NCBI RefSeq assembly: GCF_921293095.1
Contig: NC_060259.1
Coordinates: 42,947,812-43,011,811 of the forward strand
DNA: 64,000 nucleotides
Source of the DNA: Ischnura elegans
Taxonomy: Eukaryota > Arthropoda > Insecta > Odonata > Coenagrionidae
Direction of reading: 5' to 3'
Shown here: in pieces, positions 1 through 11,454 of the stretch
How positions within the stretch are numbered: position 1 is the first letter of the stretch
Layout of the letters: each line of letters opens with the position of its first letter
The notes under the pieces: generated by a model
Databases searched by the model: none
Told to the model about the DNA's origin: nothing
Seen by the model: only the letters and a program-made list of their open reading frames with translations
Made by a program: the position numbers and the translations under genes

Positions 1-1119
1 AGTTGTGTAGACCATATATGCTGACTACTATGTTGAGCTTGTTGGCCCAACACTATATATGTACCATGTCTCCATAGAATGGTACCATTAACACTTTGAA
101 GCCCAAATGAATATTCCATGGGATGTATATTTTCTGCCAGTGTCCCGATCCTGAGTAGAGCTCAGGCTTTCGTATTTGATTCTGGGGAAAAATATTCCCT
201 GCATATTTCTCTGGCCTGAACTATTTTGCCTCTTTCTATAGCTATCTGGTCTTCTTGTATGGCAGGTGATATCATTTAGTGGCTCCTAAACTTTATTTTC
301 AGATTAGGAAATAATTTTATAAAAAAACAATAAAAGCCCTAGTTTTTTTGCAACCTGCACATGAAATTACCGCGGGCTTCAAACTGTTAAAGAGTCACCA
401 CTACGTAAATACACCGCTTACTTGAGCAATTAAGCTTTATAATAACAAGGAAGATGCATGTCCCAGTTCGGTCAGTAGTTTCGTCGCACTTTATTCTAAC
501 TGGCCTATCTTTTGCAGCCTCTTCTAAATCCTAAGAAATACGAACCAGGGCATTATTGAGGAAACCTCTTAGAGCAAGATTTTCTATTTTTTCGAGTAGT
601 ATAACAGCCTTTATAAATGCTTCTGTTAAATCATAGTTGAACTGTTCTTTATCTAGCTTGGTTGTCTTTGATTTACCTTAAGAGTTTGTCAGTGAAACCT
701 GTCGACCCGATGGTCCAACTTCATAGGACTCCTTGCTTTTGCAAAGAACTATGACTAGGTGCTTCTGTCAGGAATCTTCATGATTCAATTAATTCTTGGA
801 TTACAGAATTTGTATTTTACAAATTGGTTTTGTCTGTCAAAAACATAAAATCCTTCGCCAGCTTACTCGTAAACACGTTAACGAATTTCGGCATTCCAAC
901 GGAAAAAAATCACACTTAGAGATATGACTTTTACTTTTAACCCACGTATCAACCACTAATCGTTAACAAAAATCTAGACATTTCCCGCAAACGAATTTTG
1001 GACGCAACGGAAGACTGCCGGAAAAGGAGCTTCGAAAATTGATGCGCACGGCGACCATCTTGAAAAGATCGTTTTGATAACGAATTAACATACTCGATTT
1101 TAGTTGACATTATCGCAGC

Positions 1120-1620
1120 ACGTGTGCATTTGATTCCAAATATGCCACCATACCACCTTCCTCGCACGAAGTCGGGGGTTGGGGGCTCCCAGAGCGCAAG
1201 AGTAGTAGCCACGGCCCTCAACGCATTCGCTACGAGTTATTTTTCGGATCATTCTTTGAGGCCGAATCTTGCCCTAGCAATCGTTGCTGATGAATTAATC
1301 CTTTATGCTAGGGACGTGTTACTATGAGGTATAAAAGCCAAAACTTGGGTGCCCTACTTAAGCGTTCACGCAGTCAGGGAGGTTCGCGTAGCGGCCGGCT
1401 CCAATGAGCATCGGGGACTAGCGGTCACTCCTACTGAATGCACCTGTGTCTTCAACGTACTATCGGCCGCTTTGGGAGATCTTCTTCATGACTTATCGGA
1501 ACAGGCAATGTCTAGTTGGTTGGAAAAAAAACATAATGGCGGCGAAACGATGTCGATGATAACGCTTCAAATGAGAGTTTTTGGGATGAGGAAATGCGGC
1601 GGCGTCGAGAGCCTGTAGTT
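1120..1620 (+). promoter_or_regulatory. GC-rich promoter-like patch with TATA box
   Basis: This patch is clearly richer in G+C and CpG than the AT-rich DNA around it. A TATAAAAG box lies at about 1330, and a CAGTCAG initiator-like stretch follows about 35 bases downstream. Short open frames run through 1124-1327 and 1349-1618, but neither resembles a protein family I know and no splice-supported gene can be assembled. It may be the promoter and first exon of an unrecognised gene, or the regulatory end of an old mobile element. Function is inferred only from base composition and core-promoter spacing. The flanking stretch 1-1119 shows no gene or repeat that I can recognise. Confidence 0.25.
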
Positions 1621-1767
1621 TAAACTCGCGGCTTCAACTTTATTCGAGGATTTGTTTTAAAAAACAGAAGCGCTTTTTCGTTGTTTCAAATTTAAAAAGT
1701 AGCCAAATGATCAAAAATCCTTTCAAAATCGTGGAGACATCACAGTAAAAGTAAAAAACATTCAAAT

Positions 1768-2430
1768 AGGGTAGTTTCCTTCATCAAAGAAAACGAAAGG
1801 CATTGATTGCGATTCGTTACCCATAATTACTGTATTCACAATATACAAATTATTTGGTTTTAGAAATACAGGTTTAGACAAATGGCAAGGGTCAATTTTA
1901 TACTCATTTGAAAAAGGCCGGATTGGCGCCCATGCGATGCCACTCCACGTGACGTCACAGGGACCTAGTTTCTATATAAGTAGATAGGACTTTTACATCG
2001 TCTGAGATTACTAATGCATGCATGAGGAACAGAGCTCAGGGAAACATGTCTTAATAATCACCTATATTAAAACTGGCTAAGGTCGGAAAATTTTCCTCGT
2101 TTGATAAGGTATTAATAATCCTTATTTAAGCCAAGCGCTACCAGCCAGCAGGGTACTCTGCTACCTGCTAGCATCCTGCGTCGTATCAGTGCTCAGAGCC
2201 TCGCCCCAAGGTCACCTCACTTGCGGCAGCGAAAACCAGAACGACGTCACACGGGAGTTTTCCCGGCATTCATACTTACCCGTCGCGTTTTCGCGCGCTT
2301 GAAAATTTCCACTTTTAATTTAATCGCGAAAAATAGATATCGTCATTTAAAAATCTAAAAGCGTGAAATACGTACTCCAGGAGTAATAATCTTTCGATTT
2401 AGGCAATAAAAAATAATAGGAAACCACCCT
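1768..2430 (+). mobile_element. MITE-1 copy A (663 bp, AGGG-ended, AT target)
   Basis: Starts AGGGTAGTTTCCTTC and ends GGAAACCACCCT, which are inverted repeats, and has the dinucleotide AT on both outer sides (1766-1767, 2431-2432). Copies of nearly the same length lie in opposite orientation at 33097-33759 and 37749-38409, and a partial one at 2821-3075. The interior holds a TGACGTCA octamer (1950-1957) and a GC-rich block of CTAGC/CTGC repeats near 2140-2180. No coding capacity is conserved. AT duplications and AGGG ends resemble the ISL2EU-like element at 5201-10117, so a non-autonomous member of that superfamily is possible (inference). Confidence 0.8.
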
Positions 2431-2502
2431 ATTCGCGTAAATACTTAAAATATGCCAAAAATTGCGAAATTTCGCGTTCGCGAAAATCGAGGAGCTCTAC
2501 TC

Positions 2503-2650
2503 ATTACTAACTCGGTCGATCAATTTGATCCTCATCATTCTTCTGTAGCACCACATTTCAAAGGCCTTCAACCTTGCTTTCTCCGCTGCTGTCATTGTCC
2601 ATGCCTCGCTTCCATATGGGAGCATACTACAAATGTAGGTTCTCATGAAT
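2503..2650 (-). pseudogene. LINE reverse-transcriptase scrap (C-terminal)
   Basis: The minus strand reads YGSEAWTM, then EKARLKAFEMWCYRRMMRI, then DRVSNE. This is the hallmark post-polymerase segment of one group of non-LTR retrotransposon reverse transcriptases. Only about 50 residues survive; no polymerase core or endonuclease is present. The plus-strand open frame over the same bases is an antisense shadow. A relative on the minus strand lies near 17990-18640. It is a dead LINE piece with no expected function. Confidence 0.7.
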
Positions 2651-2820
2651 TGTTAGGGTAATGGAGTATAATCCCAAAGGGAAGTCAGCAATTAATTTTT
2701 TGTGGACTGGAAAGATTTTAAAGATCGTGGGAGCAAAGATTTTGAAATGCAGAGAAGTGGAGTTAATTTTAGGTCCTTTCTAATGTTCATGTTCGCCATG
2801 AACCATGGCGCGCCAAGAAT

Positions 2821-3075
2821 AGGGTAGTTTCCTTCATCAAAGAAAACGAAAGGCATTGAATGCGATTCGTTACCCACCATTAGTGTATTCATAATATACA
2901 AGTTATTTGGTTTCAGAAATCCCAGTTTAGACGAATGGCAACGGTCAATTTTAACCTCATTTGAAAAAGGCCAGATTGGCGCCAATGCGATTCCCCTCCT
3001 CGTGGCGTCACAGGGACTTAGTTTCTATACGAGTAGATAGGAGTTTTACATTGTCTTTGATTACTAATGCATGGA
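2821..3075 (+). mobile_element. MITE-1 copy B (truncated)
   Basis: Begins AGGGTAGTTTCCTTCATC after an AT dinucleotide, matches copy A for about 255 bases in the same orientation, then stops at ATTACTAATGCATG where the relationship is lost. The right half and right inverted repeat are missing. The 3076-3390 stretch that follows shows no recognisable feature. Confidence 0.75.
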
Positions 3076-3392
3076 AAAGGGTATCTGTAGTTGCCTTTCG
3101 CGGAAACAGTTTGTTTTTCTCTCTCTTTAGTATGCCAACTTAATCTCTTAACTCCACTTCAATACCCGAAGCATATTTCTTATACGTTGGTTCCCACAAA
3201 TATCCAATCCCTAGCATTTCACTCGAGTAACGCGTTAAATGGTCAATTCGGTCGATCCATAATCCTTGTTAATGTCATCAGTATAGTGCTTTACATCATT
3301 ACTGACTAGGTTCTGTGCTTATAATGACGGTTTTCAAGAATGAACTTTCAAAAAACTTGAAACATCGACCTCTGTTACCGAGCCTCAGGGTC

Positions 3393-3957
3393 CCGCGGCG
3401 TGTAGCTCAGTCTTGACTCGCGATCGAAAAATCGCTCTCATTTCCTTCGTCGCAAACTTTTTTCCAAGATTTCTGCTTAGTATTCTTAATAAATCTCTAC
3501 TTTACACCGTGATGTGAATTTCCCGAGTTATATATTTCGTGAACGAAATATAATGTCTACTTTACGTCAAATTTCACGTGAAAAACGGGTCCGCCATTTT
3601 GCGTTGTAAAACCAGTCAAATGAGAACCAAAATCTTCAAAATTCATAGGAAGTATAGGCAAAGTATCAGGTCAAAGGAATATTGCGTTTTTTATTCCATA
3701 AAAATCATGCCAACGCAACACCACCTGATTAAATTCAAAGGTTTCTGAAGAAAAACGAGATCGCGCGTTTTTAAAAAGTTGGTCATGTTTGGGCCACTAT
3801 ATCTCGGTAACGGGTCGTAGTGATGTAAAAAGGCACATACATCTATAGTAAATACTCATTTATAAGTATTTACGCCAAGTTTGAAGTCTCTATCTCCAAA
3901 AACGTCATTTTGGACTTTTGTCCAGCTTTTTTCGATTTCAGCCCACTGTGCGCCGCT
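3393..3957 (+). repeat. Dispersed repeat R4, old copy
   Basis: About 570 bases that parallel 10891-11454 in order and orientation. Shared landmarks are GATCGAAAAATCG, GTCCGCCATTTT, ATATCTCGGTAACGGGT and the right end CCCACTGTGC. The two are much diverged. A further relative in reverse orientation begins near 53717 (GTGGGCTGAAATCGAAA). The recurring right end suggests an interspersed non-coding element; I could not define its left terminus or a target duplication. Confidence 0.55.
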
Positions 3958-3990
3958 GTGTTACAATAACAAATGGACAGCGGTTTCCAT

Positions 3991-4383
3991 CAGTGGCGTA
4001 GAAGGAATTTTGCTGTAGGAAAGGGGGAAGTCCAATACCAAGGGATCAGGGAGAAAAGTTCTGAAAATCAGGGTACTATGTAGAGGGTTTTAATAATATT
4101 ATAACGCTTTTCATTACCGCAAAATCTTCATCTTCCAAAGAAATCTTTTGAAAATTCATGAATTTTTCAATATTTTGTTCCTTGTTATTTAATTTTTGTT
4201 TTACTATTTAAACAAAAGGAAAAACCTTTTTTAACAACGGTATGATGATTAATTATTTGTAGACTGCATAAACCATGTTACTGCCGCTGCTGCTGTCACA
4301 TTCTAAACATAAACCTTAAAATTTCTCTGAGCCCTGGGGAGGGGGGGGTATACCCTCCAAAAACCCTCCTCGCTGCGCCACTG
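3991..4383. mobile_element. hAT-like MITE (CAGTGGCG ends)
   Basis: Starts CAGTGGCGTAG and ends TGCGCCACTG, the inverted-repeat ends typical of hAT-type MITEs, with C/G-runs just inside the right end. About 393 bp, AT-rich inside, no ORF. The flanking 8-mers (GTTTCCAT and TGTTGCAC) do not match, so no target duplication is visible; it is probably old. Confidence 0.6.
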
Positions 4384-4400
4384 TGTTGCACAGTCTAAAC

Positions 4401-4624
4401 CAGTGGCGTAAATATGAGGGGATTAGGGGATAGATCCCCCCAAAAGCCTCAAAGGAATAAAAAATTATATATAGCTATTGTCTAGTTTTGACATGTAATA
4501 ACAAAATCTGTTTAAAATTAAATATTTAGTGCCAAAATGATGTAAAAATGTATTTTCAGGCATTTGATTTTTCAGTGATTCGATTTTTTTAAATTGATGG
4601 TTGCTTTGTTTCAAGTGGCACGAT
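4401..4624 (+). mobile_element. hAT-like MITE, right end replaced
   Basis: Begins CAGTGGCGTAAATATG and follows the copy at 12883-13206 through the GGGGGATCCCCC-like segment, AAAGCCTCAAAG and the TTTTCAGGCAT block. It then ends abruptly where the inverted R4 fragment (4625-4856) begins, so its right terminus is missing. Confidence 0.6.
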
Positions 4625-4856
4625 GCACAGTGGGCGGAAATCGGAAAAAGCCGGACAAAATTACAAAATGGCTTTGTTTGAGTTATAAACTTGAAACTTT
4701 GCAATTATACTCAAAAATCATTGAAATTTATGGATATGTACTTCATTTGACATAGATCCCACCCGTAACTGAGATACAGAGACTCAAACGAGAACAAATT
4801 TCCATAAAAACGCCCGTCTTCAATTTTCTCTGAAAATCTTCCAAAGTGAGTAGATG
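4625..4856 (-). repeat. R4 fragment, inverted, near-identical to 11224-11454
   Basis: Base-by-base comparison with the reverse complement of 11224-11454 shows about five differences over roughly 230 bases. It begins GCACAGTGGGCGG and ends near CTTCCAAAGTGAGTAG. It is far closer to the 11.2-kb copy than either is to the copy at 3393-3957. The two arms face each other about 6.4 kb apart around the element at 5201-10117. Bases 4857-5200 hold nothing I recognise. Confidence 0.8.
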
Positions 4857-5577
4857 AGAGCAAGTTCAGCAGTAGTAGTAGTTCTAAAGTTTGAATTTTT
4901 CTTCTAAGTGATCTAACGTATGAGGCGCGAAATGTATTTTTGGCCTCCAGGTAGTGTTTGGCAAATATTATATGAATTTTGTAGCATAAAGCTGAAGGGG
5001 GAATTTTATTTAATCAATCAATTTGAGAGGAATAGATCTATACAAAAATACACTAACAACCGGCTGTCGTTGAAGTGTCGGCAAAGTGATGCATAACAAA
5101 TTCTGGAAATTTTATGGATTCAACGAGTCAATTTTTGTATCGAAACAAAAATCGTTCATTGTTTCGAGAACTCTCTGAGGTATGGCCATAAGATGAGTAT
5201 AGGGAACTTGCATATATTTCAGATATAATCAATAGCCCCAAAATTATATAAAAATATATGTTTGCATACCTCGGTGAAAGTTTTTTTATTATTTTATGAC
5301 GTGATTTACGATATTTAATGCATCAAAGTTCACGAGAATTTTCAAAAGCAAGTGAGAAGCGAAAACGCCCGATGATTGGCTGATAGAAAAGTGACGTCAT
5401 AGTTCAGTACGAGGAGAGACGGCGGCACGGGCATAGTAGAGGTTGCATACTTATACATGCGACGGCGTGGTTATGATTCATTTATTGAAGTGCAGACGTA
5501 TCGCAGTTGTTCATTGTGACTTCAGGGATATTATTTGATCTATTTTTTCTTCATTGAAAGCGATAGATTGCGTAAAG

Positions 5578-5708
5578 ATGAAGGAATATGGTTATTCTTA
5601 GGCTGATCCTAGCAAGCTTCCTGTTACTGATTCCATCATGATAACAGGGTATTTTAGTGACACTGTAGACTTCGTCGGCTCGGAAAGTCGATGCCGAGAA
5701 ATGGAAAG
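5578..5708 (+). pseudogene. YqaJ-type nuclease partner gene, N-terminal exon remnant
   Basis: The frame from the ATG at 5578 reads MKEYGYS, a stop codon, then ADPSKLPVTDSIMITGYF and continues to about 5708. From memory this resembles the start of SWIM/YqaJ-domain proteins carried by arthropod DNA transposons, in which a short leader with an LPxxD...MxxxYF pattern precedes the metal-binding and nuclease domains. A possible following exon begins after an AG near 5815 and reads DSYGELIS, compatible with the family's SYG motif, but soon breaks down. The in-frame stop and lost downstream exons make it non-functional. It sits just inside the left end of the 4.9-kb element, opposite in strand to the THAP gene. 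The family call is tentative. Confidence 0.4.
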
Positions 5709-6489
5709 GTAGCTGATGTGCATCTGTAATGTTTTATAGTTCATAACAAAGTGAGACTTGCGTATAATATTGGCGAAAGCGTATACTCATGTGAAATGTG
5801 TATTCTTTTGGCAGTCCGGTAGACTCTTATGGTGAACTTATTTCCACCTCGAAGCTGTCGATGATACTTTCAACTTAAAAATACCTTGCCTGGAGGGCGA
5901 CAGGAAGCTCTGAGGAAGCCAGACTATTCAGGCTGGCTGTTTCAATTTAGTAGCGATAATATAGACGAACTTCCAACACAATCTACCATCTTGTGACTCA
6001 AAACCCCGAAGCCACTTCCTATTCTGCAGAAAGAATCGGTCAATCGCTCTTCGATCAATATAATAAACACAACGTCTTTAGGTGTTAATAATTAAGTTAC
6101 TTTTGTAAAATGTAAATACTTCCTAATTTAGCATTAAAATGTGAATGTTTTCCAAACAGAGTCTAATACCCAGACGGCACAGAACCCTCCGTATCTAATT
6201 CGTATGTACATAGTACCCATTGACTAAGGGGATACTGTGCCGCTCCGTCGCTTTTCGTCAATGGATACATACCATTCGCGGCCTGTCGACGAAGCGCGTA
6301 CGCAGCATGTGAATGTCCGCTACTAAGCACTTACGATTGGATACATAGCGCGCAGGAACACGGCACTCAGGCTAATCTCAATCGATTAGGTCGAAATTAG
6401 TTATATCGTAACTCGCACGATCGAAAAATGTATCGAACGCAACACAATCGATAACTACCGACCGTAGCGAGAACCTTGATACGAATGAA

Positions 6490-6638
6490 TTGTAAGTTCT
6501 CAATAGGTAAATAACACCATATCATGAATTCTAATTACCATGAAAGACTCACGACCGACAAAGTTTTTGTCGGTTGTGAGTTTTTCATGGTAATTAGAAT
6601 TCATGATATAGTATTATTTACCCATTGAGAACTTACAA
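6490..6638. repeat. 149-bp near-perfect palindrome, 3-nt loop
   Basis: Arms 6490-6562 and 6566-6638 (73 bases each) are inverted copies with five differences, separated by GTT. The outer arms read TTGTAAGTTCTC and the inner arms ACCGACAAA. All five differences are transitions. It would fold into one long hairpin as RNA or extruded DNA. It lies inside the 4.9-kb element. No target duplication is obvious, so it may be a fold-back insertion or an inverted duplication. Confidence 0.9.
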
Positions 6639-7579
6639 AACTTACTCGGCCACTTAAATAACTCTGCGAAAAATGAGATTCTCACGGCTAATTCACGCAC
6701 CACCAGCATCCAGCATTGTTAAGTGGCTCGTACTTACTTGGAAACCTTGAGATGTTAATGAGAGTAAATTCTTATTAATTTTGACATAAAATAAGACATC
6801 ACATAGCCCACGAGCATTAAAAAGCTTACCCTAAAGCCTGACGAAATAAGATTTTTAAATAAAAATTGCCGATGAAACAGGATTGCTGACACATCTGCTA
6901 TTAGTATGATCGAATTCATCAAAATGCAAGCAAAAATTAACGTATAGTTCAGTCTCAGCTACTAAAACTTACCCATATCAGGCGCTAAAGTATTTGAAAA
7001 ATTATTTGGTATGAGTAAAAGTCCCTAGGTAACTGCAGTAAATGTATCAACCTATTAAAAATATGAAAGTACTGCCAAATCACCAGCATAAACACTTGTA
7101 AAATAAAACATGTTATCTCTTAGATCACACCTCCGATTTTATACTTACTTTGCATGAAGTCACCACCGCAAGAAATTTTAAAGAGGCAGGAAAGAAAAAA
7201 CCCACAGAAATACAATACATATATTATGTATTTTCTATTGTCAACCACAATAATATTTCCAATTTTCTCTTCTATCCCACATCTAATTTAGCGAAACAAT
7301 TACTCTTATTCTCTTTCGAATAGAAAATTATTTAAAAGAGGACTGGTCGATACATACAAACTATCGTCAATACTTTCTCCGATGAACGTCCACTATCACT
7401 GCACCAACTTGCACAAATCAAATCCACATCCACAAATATGTCACTTCTGCCACAATGTCTGTCTTCTTGGCGACAGGTAACAGTGAAGCAATGGTACCTT
7501 CCTCCAATCTGGGCACCTTCCATTCAGCAAGAATTTTCTCCTCGTCTTCTCGTCCAAGGCCACAGATTACTTTCTGATA

Positions 7580-8212
7580 TCACAATGGAGCAATGTGAAG
7601 CTCACACACCTAAAATTAATAAATAATAAAATACCATGTAACTTATTAGGTCAAATCATTTCCAATTTTTCGTATTTCTGCATGAGAAATCAAATTACTA
7701 GGCTCGTAAATATAGTAAATATTTGTATGCCTGATATTTTTATTGTTTTAAACTATAGCATAAGATAATTTGAAATGATGAAAGCCGACGTGTAATACAC
7801 CATAGGGCAAGCTAAGAAGCAATATTCGATCCTATAAACTTGGCAGCTTATTCCTAGTTTCTCCTTTAACCACACGTTTACCGAATGAATTAATACAAAA
7901 AAGACAACTAAAATGCAAGAATTTTCAAAAGAATTGCTGCTACAATATTTTGAATCACCATTTTTAGTACTGAATAGTTCGGGATGTTGATGCATCAACA
8001 TCCCGAAGCCACTTCTGACTTAAAATTACATCCAAATAATTACAGCGAGAAAGAGTACATACCTCACAGTTTTTCGTAGGGGTGAAATGTTTTCTTCTTA
8101 TCGCACAAATGCACTTCTTCTTCAACTCAGGATCTTTTGGAGAGCTAAAAACTTGAACCATATGTCCCGGAGTTTCCATTACATCCCGACAATACACACA
8201 CGAAAGGCATTT
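7580..8212 (-). pseudogene. THAP-domain gene (exons 8212-8063 and 7609-7580)
   Basis: THAP domains are C2CH zinc-binding DNA-binding modules found in DNA transposases and host factors. An exon after a TTAG acceptor runs 8212-8063 and reads KCLSCVYC, then SSPKDPELKKKC and AIRRKHFTPTKNCE, ending in phase 0 at GTATGT. The next acceptor (TTTTAG, exon from 7609) continues VCELHI, giving the expected C-x2-H pair exactly across the junction. A TGA follows three codons later (7580-7582). Beyond it, the same frame keeps family-like text (KVPRLEEGTIASLLP near 7500), suggesting the full gene once read through. The upstream exon with the start was not identified. The gene appears broken and belongs to the enclosing 4.9-kb element rather than the host. 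Confidence 0.65.
7978..8005. repeat. 28-bp perfect palindrome
   Basis: TCGGGATGTTGATG is followed directly by its own reverse complement with no spacer. It sits in the intron between the two THAP exons. It might be a transposase-binding or structural site; no function is visible. Confidence 0.9.
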
Positions 8213-10117
8213 CTAACAAAAATATCTCACAAACACGTTTCTGAAGCCCAGTGAATGAAATTAAAGAATAAGGGAAACTTCACCATTACCAGACACTCTA
8301 TTCTTCACTAACTTAACCACAAAAATCCCTGAAATGTAGTGAGACGTGACGTAAACGACGCGATCTCCAACGGCTTGTGAAGGCATGTGATCTTACTAGG
8401 AGGATAGGGCACGATGGCACCAGATGACACCACCCGCGAAAGAAAATAGTCCCAGACCGAATACAGTTTTATCGATGAGATACAATTTTATCGATGCATA
8501 TGAATTTGCCAGTCCTCTTGCATCTTTTTTCGTCATTAAAGGAAATAAAGAAACAAAACCTTCTAAGTAACTTCCTAAGCGCGATTTTTGTATCTTGATT
8601 GTCCACCCTCGTATTTAGGTACGAAAACTTCCTGTGCCGTCTGGGTACATTTTGGGAGCTTTTCTCACGATATATCTGAAACTCTAAAGGCGAGCTCATT
8701 GTCATTGCAATCGGTTGTCACTTAAAAATTCCGAATCGGAAATCCTAGAGGGATGATCTTCGACGATGATCATGATCACCTGCACTCTCACTATCACTGG
8801 AACCCGTGGTGAAAATATCATCCCAATCCAATTTTTATTTGGTTTTAACTGGGGAAAGAGCAACACAGAACTGCGCATTCTTTGGGCAACAGCAACGGCG
8901 TAGAATAAAATCAAAGAATGCTGCGATTCATTTTTTGTGACCACCTCTGGATTCCATTCTTTTTCCATCTACAACTTCCTTAATCTTTCGGGATAAACTA
9001 TATGGGACAAGATAATGTTTAAATATTTTCATTAATTTATTACAAAATATAAGTTCTAAAAATACCCAAAAGTCATTTTATTAATCCGCACTGATGAGTG
9101 TAAATTAATGTGGAAGATGAATACTGTAGACGTAGTAGTTTTCCCTACGTTGGGTTGCAAAGTTCATGAAGTTGACAAAACGGCTAATTTTTCGGTGCGC
9201 GGAGTCATTTATTGCACTGGCCGTGTCTACATTTTTGAAATTTTTTGTAATAAAATAAATCAGAATTTAGGATAAAATTTCCTTTAGAATGACGAATAGT
9301 TCATTATTATACCATGCAGTGAAGCCAGGATATAAATTTGCAAAGTACAGCGGCACATCATTTTGACGCCGAGAGTAGAAGAAAACGCTGTCTTCTTGGC
9401 TGGCACTCGAATGCATGAGGATCAACGTTGCTCTATATTTTCATATTTCCTCCCTTGATTTTAAACATCATGGAATTTTCTGTCCTTCCGTAACTAAAAT
9501 TGAACAAGTGCCTTAATAATTTGAGTCCATCGTAACGATCGTAACCATCGAGAAACACCTATCTCGATTTTTGTTCGGAAGTTGAGTTTTTATTCTACGG
9601 CGGCCGAATTATCGAAAAATCTCAGTTTCAAGTTATTCAGTCAATGAAATATGGAAATATTATTTATATTAAAGTTATCTTCGCTCACATAGCACACGGG
9701 TTTATCATTCCGTTTATTATACTCTTATTTTTCCGTAACGCTCATCCCGACAGACGGCTTTTCTTCTAATTTCCTCCGTGGGAATGCAGACGAAAATTTT
9801 TTCTGGGGTGTTATTGCACAGAGGAACAATGCACCACTTGTAATTTTTCCTTATTTCACCCATGTTCTCCTTTAAACGCAACGCGGCTCTTCCAAACGTG
9901 CAGTTACTGGGCTTGGATCTTGGACTCGTACTGAACTATGACGTCACAGCCAAAGATTAGTGGGGGCGGTATTTTTTAGCCCGCGAAACTCGGGCGACTT
10001 TTGGGAGTCATTTTCTAGGGTATAAACTGAATTTTAAGCGGAAAAAAGTATATTGCGGTACTAAGTGTTTACTGTAGTATATCAGCATACTGTTTATAAA
10101 AAGTATGCAATTTCCCT

Positions 10118-10890
10118 ATTGTAAGGAAGGAAGTATAGTGAGGAAGTCATTGAGAAATTTTAGAGCATCAGGGTCTTGTCTTAAATTCAGCCCCCGCGAT
10201 AAATAATGCAGAATATTTTATGTCTGAATGAATGATTTTTTCACCAATTTAAATATTATTTTATAGATATCAAGTCGTGTAATAAAATGAGGAGGCATTT
10301 TCGTATGCATGGCGGAAGGAGCCTTAGTACAATTGAAAAATAAACAAATAATTTGTAGAACCCATGGTTATCCAATGTCCTAATGAGTACACGGGGAAGA
10401 ACGTGTGGTAAATGTGCAACAGACACGAGTAATCTATAAGTCAAAGTAGAACTGATGGTATGATACACATTTTTAAAACCTAGAAGTTCCCGTGGAAATA
10501 CCCCGTTAAGACGGTCAAAGGCTCCGCTCCGCGGTGTCATAATAAGACCGTTTTCGCAGTAGAATCCTGGGGGTCAGGGATAGGAGAGTAAAGAAGGTAT
10601 AAGAGTCTCAGTTGGTGTCTTTCTGGTAGGTCTTTGTATGAGTCCCAGGAAAACAACTCACTTTTTCGAGATTTGAACGCTTTTAATAGAAGCATGGTCT
10701 TCGATCATATCCAAAGAAAACGAAATGAACTTCAATGAAACGTGCACTTACCTCGGCTGAAAAACCTCCAACGTCTTCACCATAGACCATTGGAGAATCG
10801 GTGTCATGAAGCAAAACATAAAAACGGTGAATGCTGAGCGTTAAAATCCATAAAGCTTCAGCAACCATACCGCGTCGCGGCAAATCCAAC
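10118..10890. other. Stretch without recognisable gene
   Basis: Minus-strand open frames at 10256-10540 and 10683-10889 resemble no family I know and lack convincing splice sites. A CG-rich knot lies at 10860-10925. Nothing else was recognised. Confidence 0.3.
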
Positions 10891-11454
10891 TCCCGACGCG
10901 CGGAGAAGAACCCTGCCGCGCGATCGAAAAATCGATGTTATTTCCGGCGACGCAAACTTATTTCAAAGATAACTGCATAAGCACCTCAAGAAATCTTTAA
11001 AGAATGCTCTCATATAAGTTACTCCGCGTGACTTTGCCGAAAACCTAAATTGAAACTCTACCTAAATGTAAAACTTTGTCGAAAAATAGTGTCCGCCATT
11101 TTCTAACTGCAAGGTAACAATTTATCGATGATATTCTTTATGATTACGGAAAATTAAAGAAAAAACCCTATGCCAACAGATTATGTGTTTTTTTATTCCG
11201 CAAGAATCCACCCATAACTTCACCATCTACTTACTTTGGAAGATTTTCAGAGAAAATTGAAGACGGGCGTTTTTATGGAAATTTGTTCTCGTTTGAGCCT
11301 CTGTATCTCAGTAACGGGTGGGATCCATGTCAAATGAAGTACATATCCATAAATTTCAATCATTTTTGAGTATAATTGCAAAGTTTCAAGTTTATAACTC
11401 AAACAAAGCCATTTTGTAATTTTGTCCGGCTTTTTCCGATTTCCGCCCACTGTG
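10891..11454 (+). repeat. Dispersed repeat R4, second full-length copy
   Basis: Parallels 3393-3957 in the same orientation (GATCGAAAAATCG near the start, GTCCGCCATTTT in the middle, CCCACTGTGC at the right end), with AT-rich filler between. Its last 231 bases are about 98% identical to the inverted fragment at 4625-4856, so the two copies have very different ages. Confidence 0.6.

Larger units (their letters stand above)
5201..10117. mobile_element. ISL2EU-like DNA transposon (4.9 kb, decayed)
   Basis: The left end AGGGAACTTGCATA is matched in inverted orientation at the right end (AGGGAAATTGCATA). The dinucleotide AT lies directly outside both ends (5199-5200, 10118-10119). Further in, a perfect 23-bp inverted repeat is shared at 5391-5413 and 9925-9947, containing TGACGTCA and GTTCAGTACGAG. 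Inside are a decayed THAP-domain gene on the minus strand (7580-8212) and what looks like the N-terminus of a YqaJ-type nuclease gene on the plus strand (5578-5708). As I recall, two genes with THAP and YqaJ domains plus AT target duplications fit the ISL2EU group; that placement is inference. I found no readable transposase core. Segments 6640-7430 and 8213-9920 hold only short, unrecognised frames. Confidence 0.5.

Noticed and set aside
2452-2661. 69-residue plus-strand open frame
   Set aside because: It is the antisense of the LINE reverse-transcriptase fragment, whose minus-strand reading has clear family motifs.
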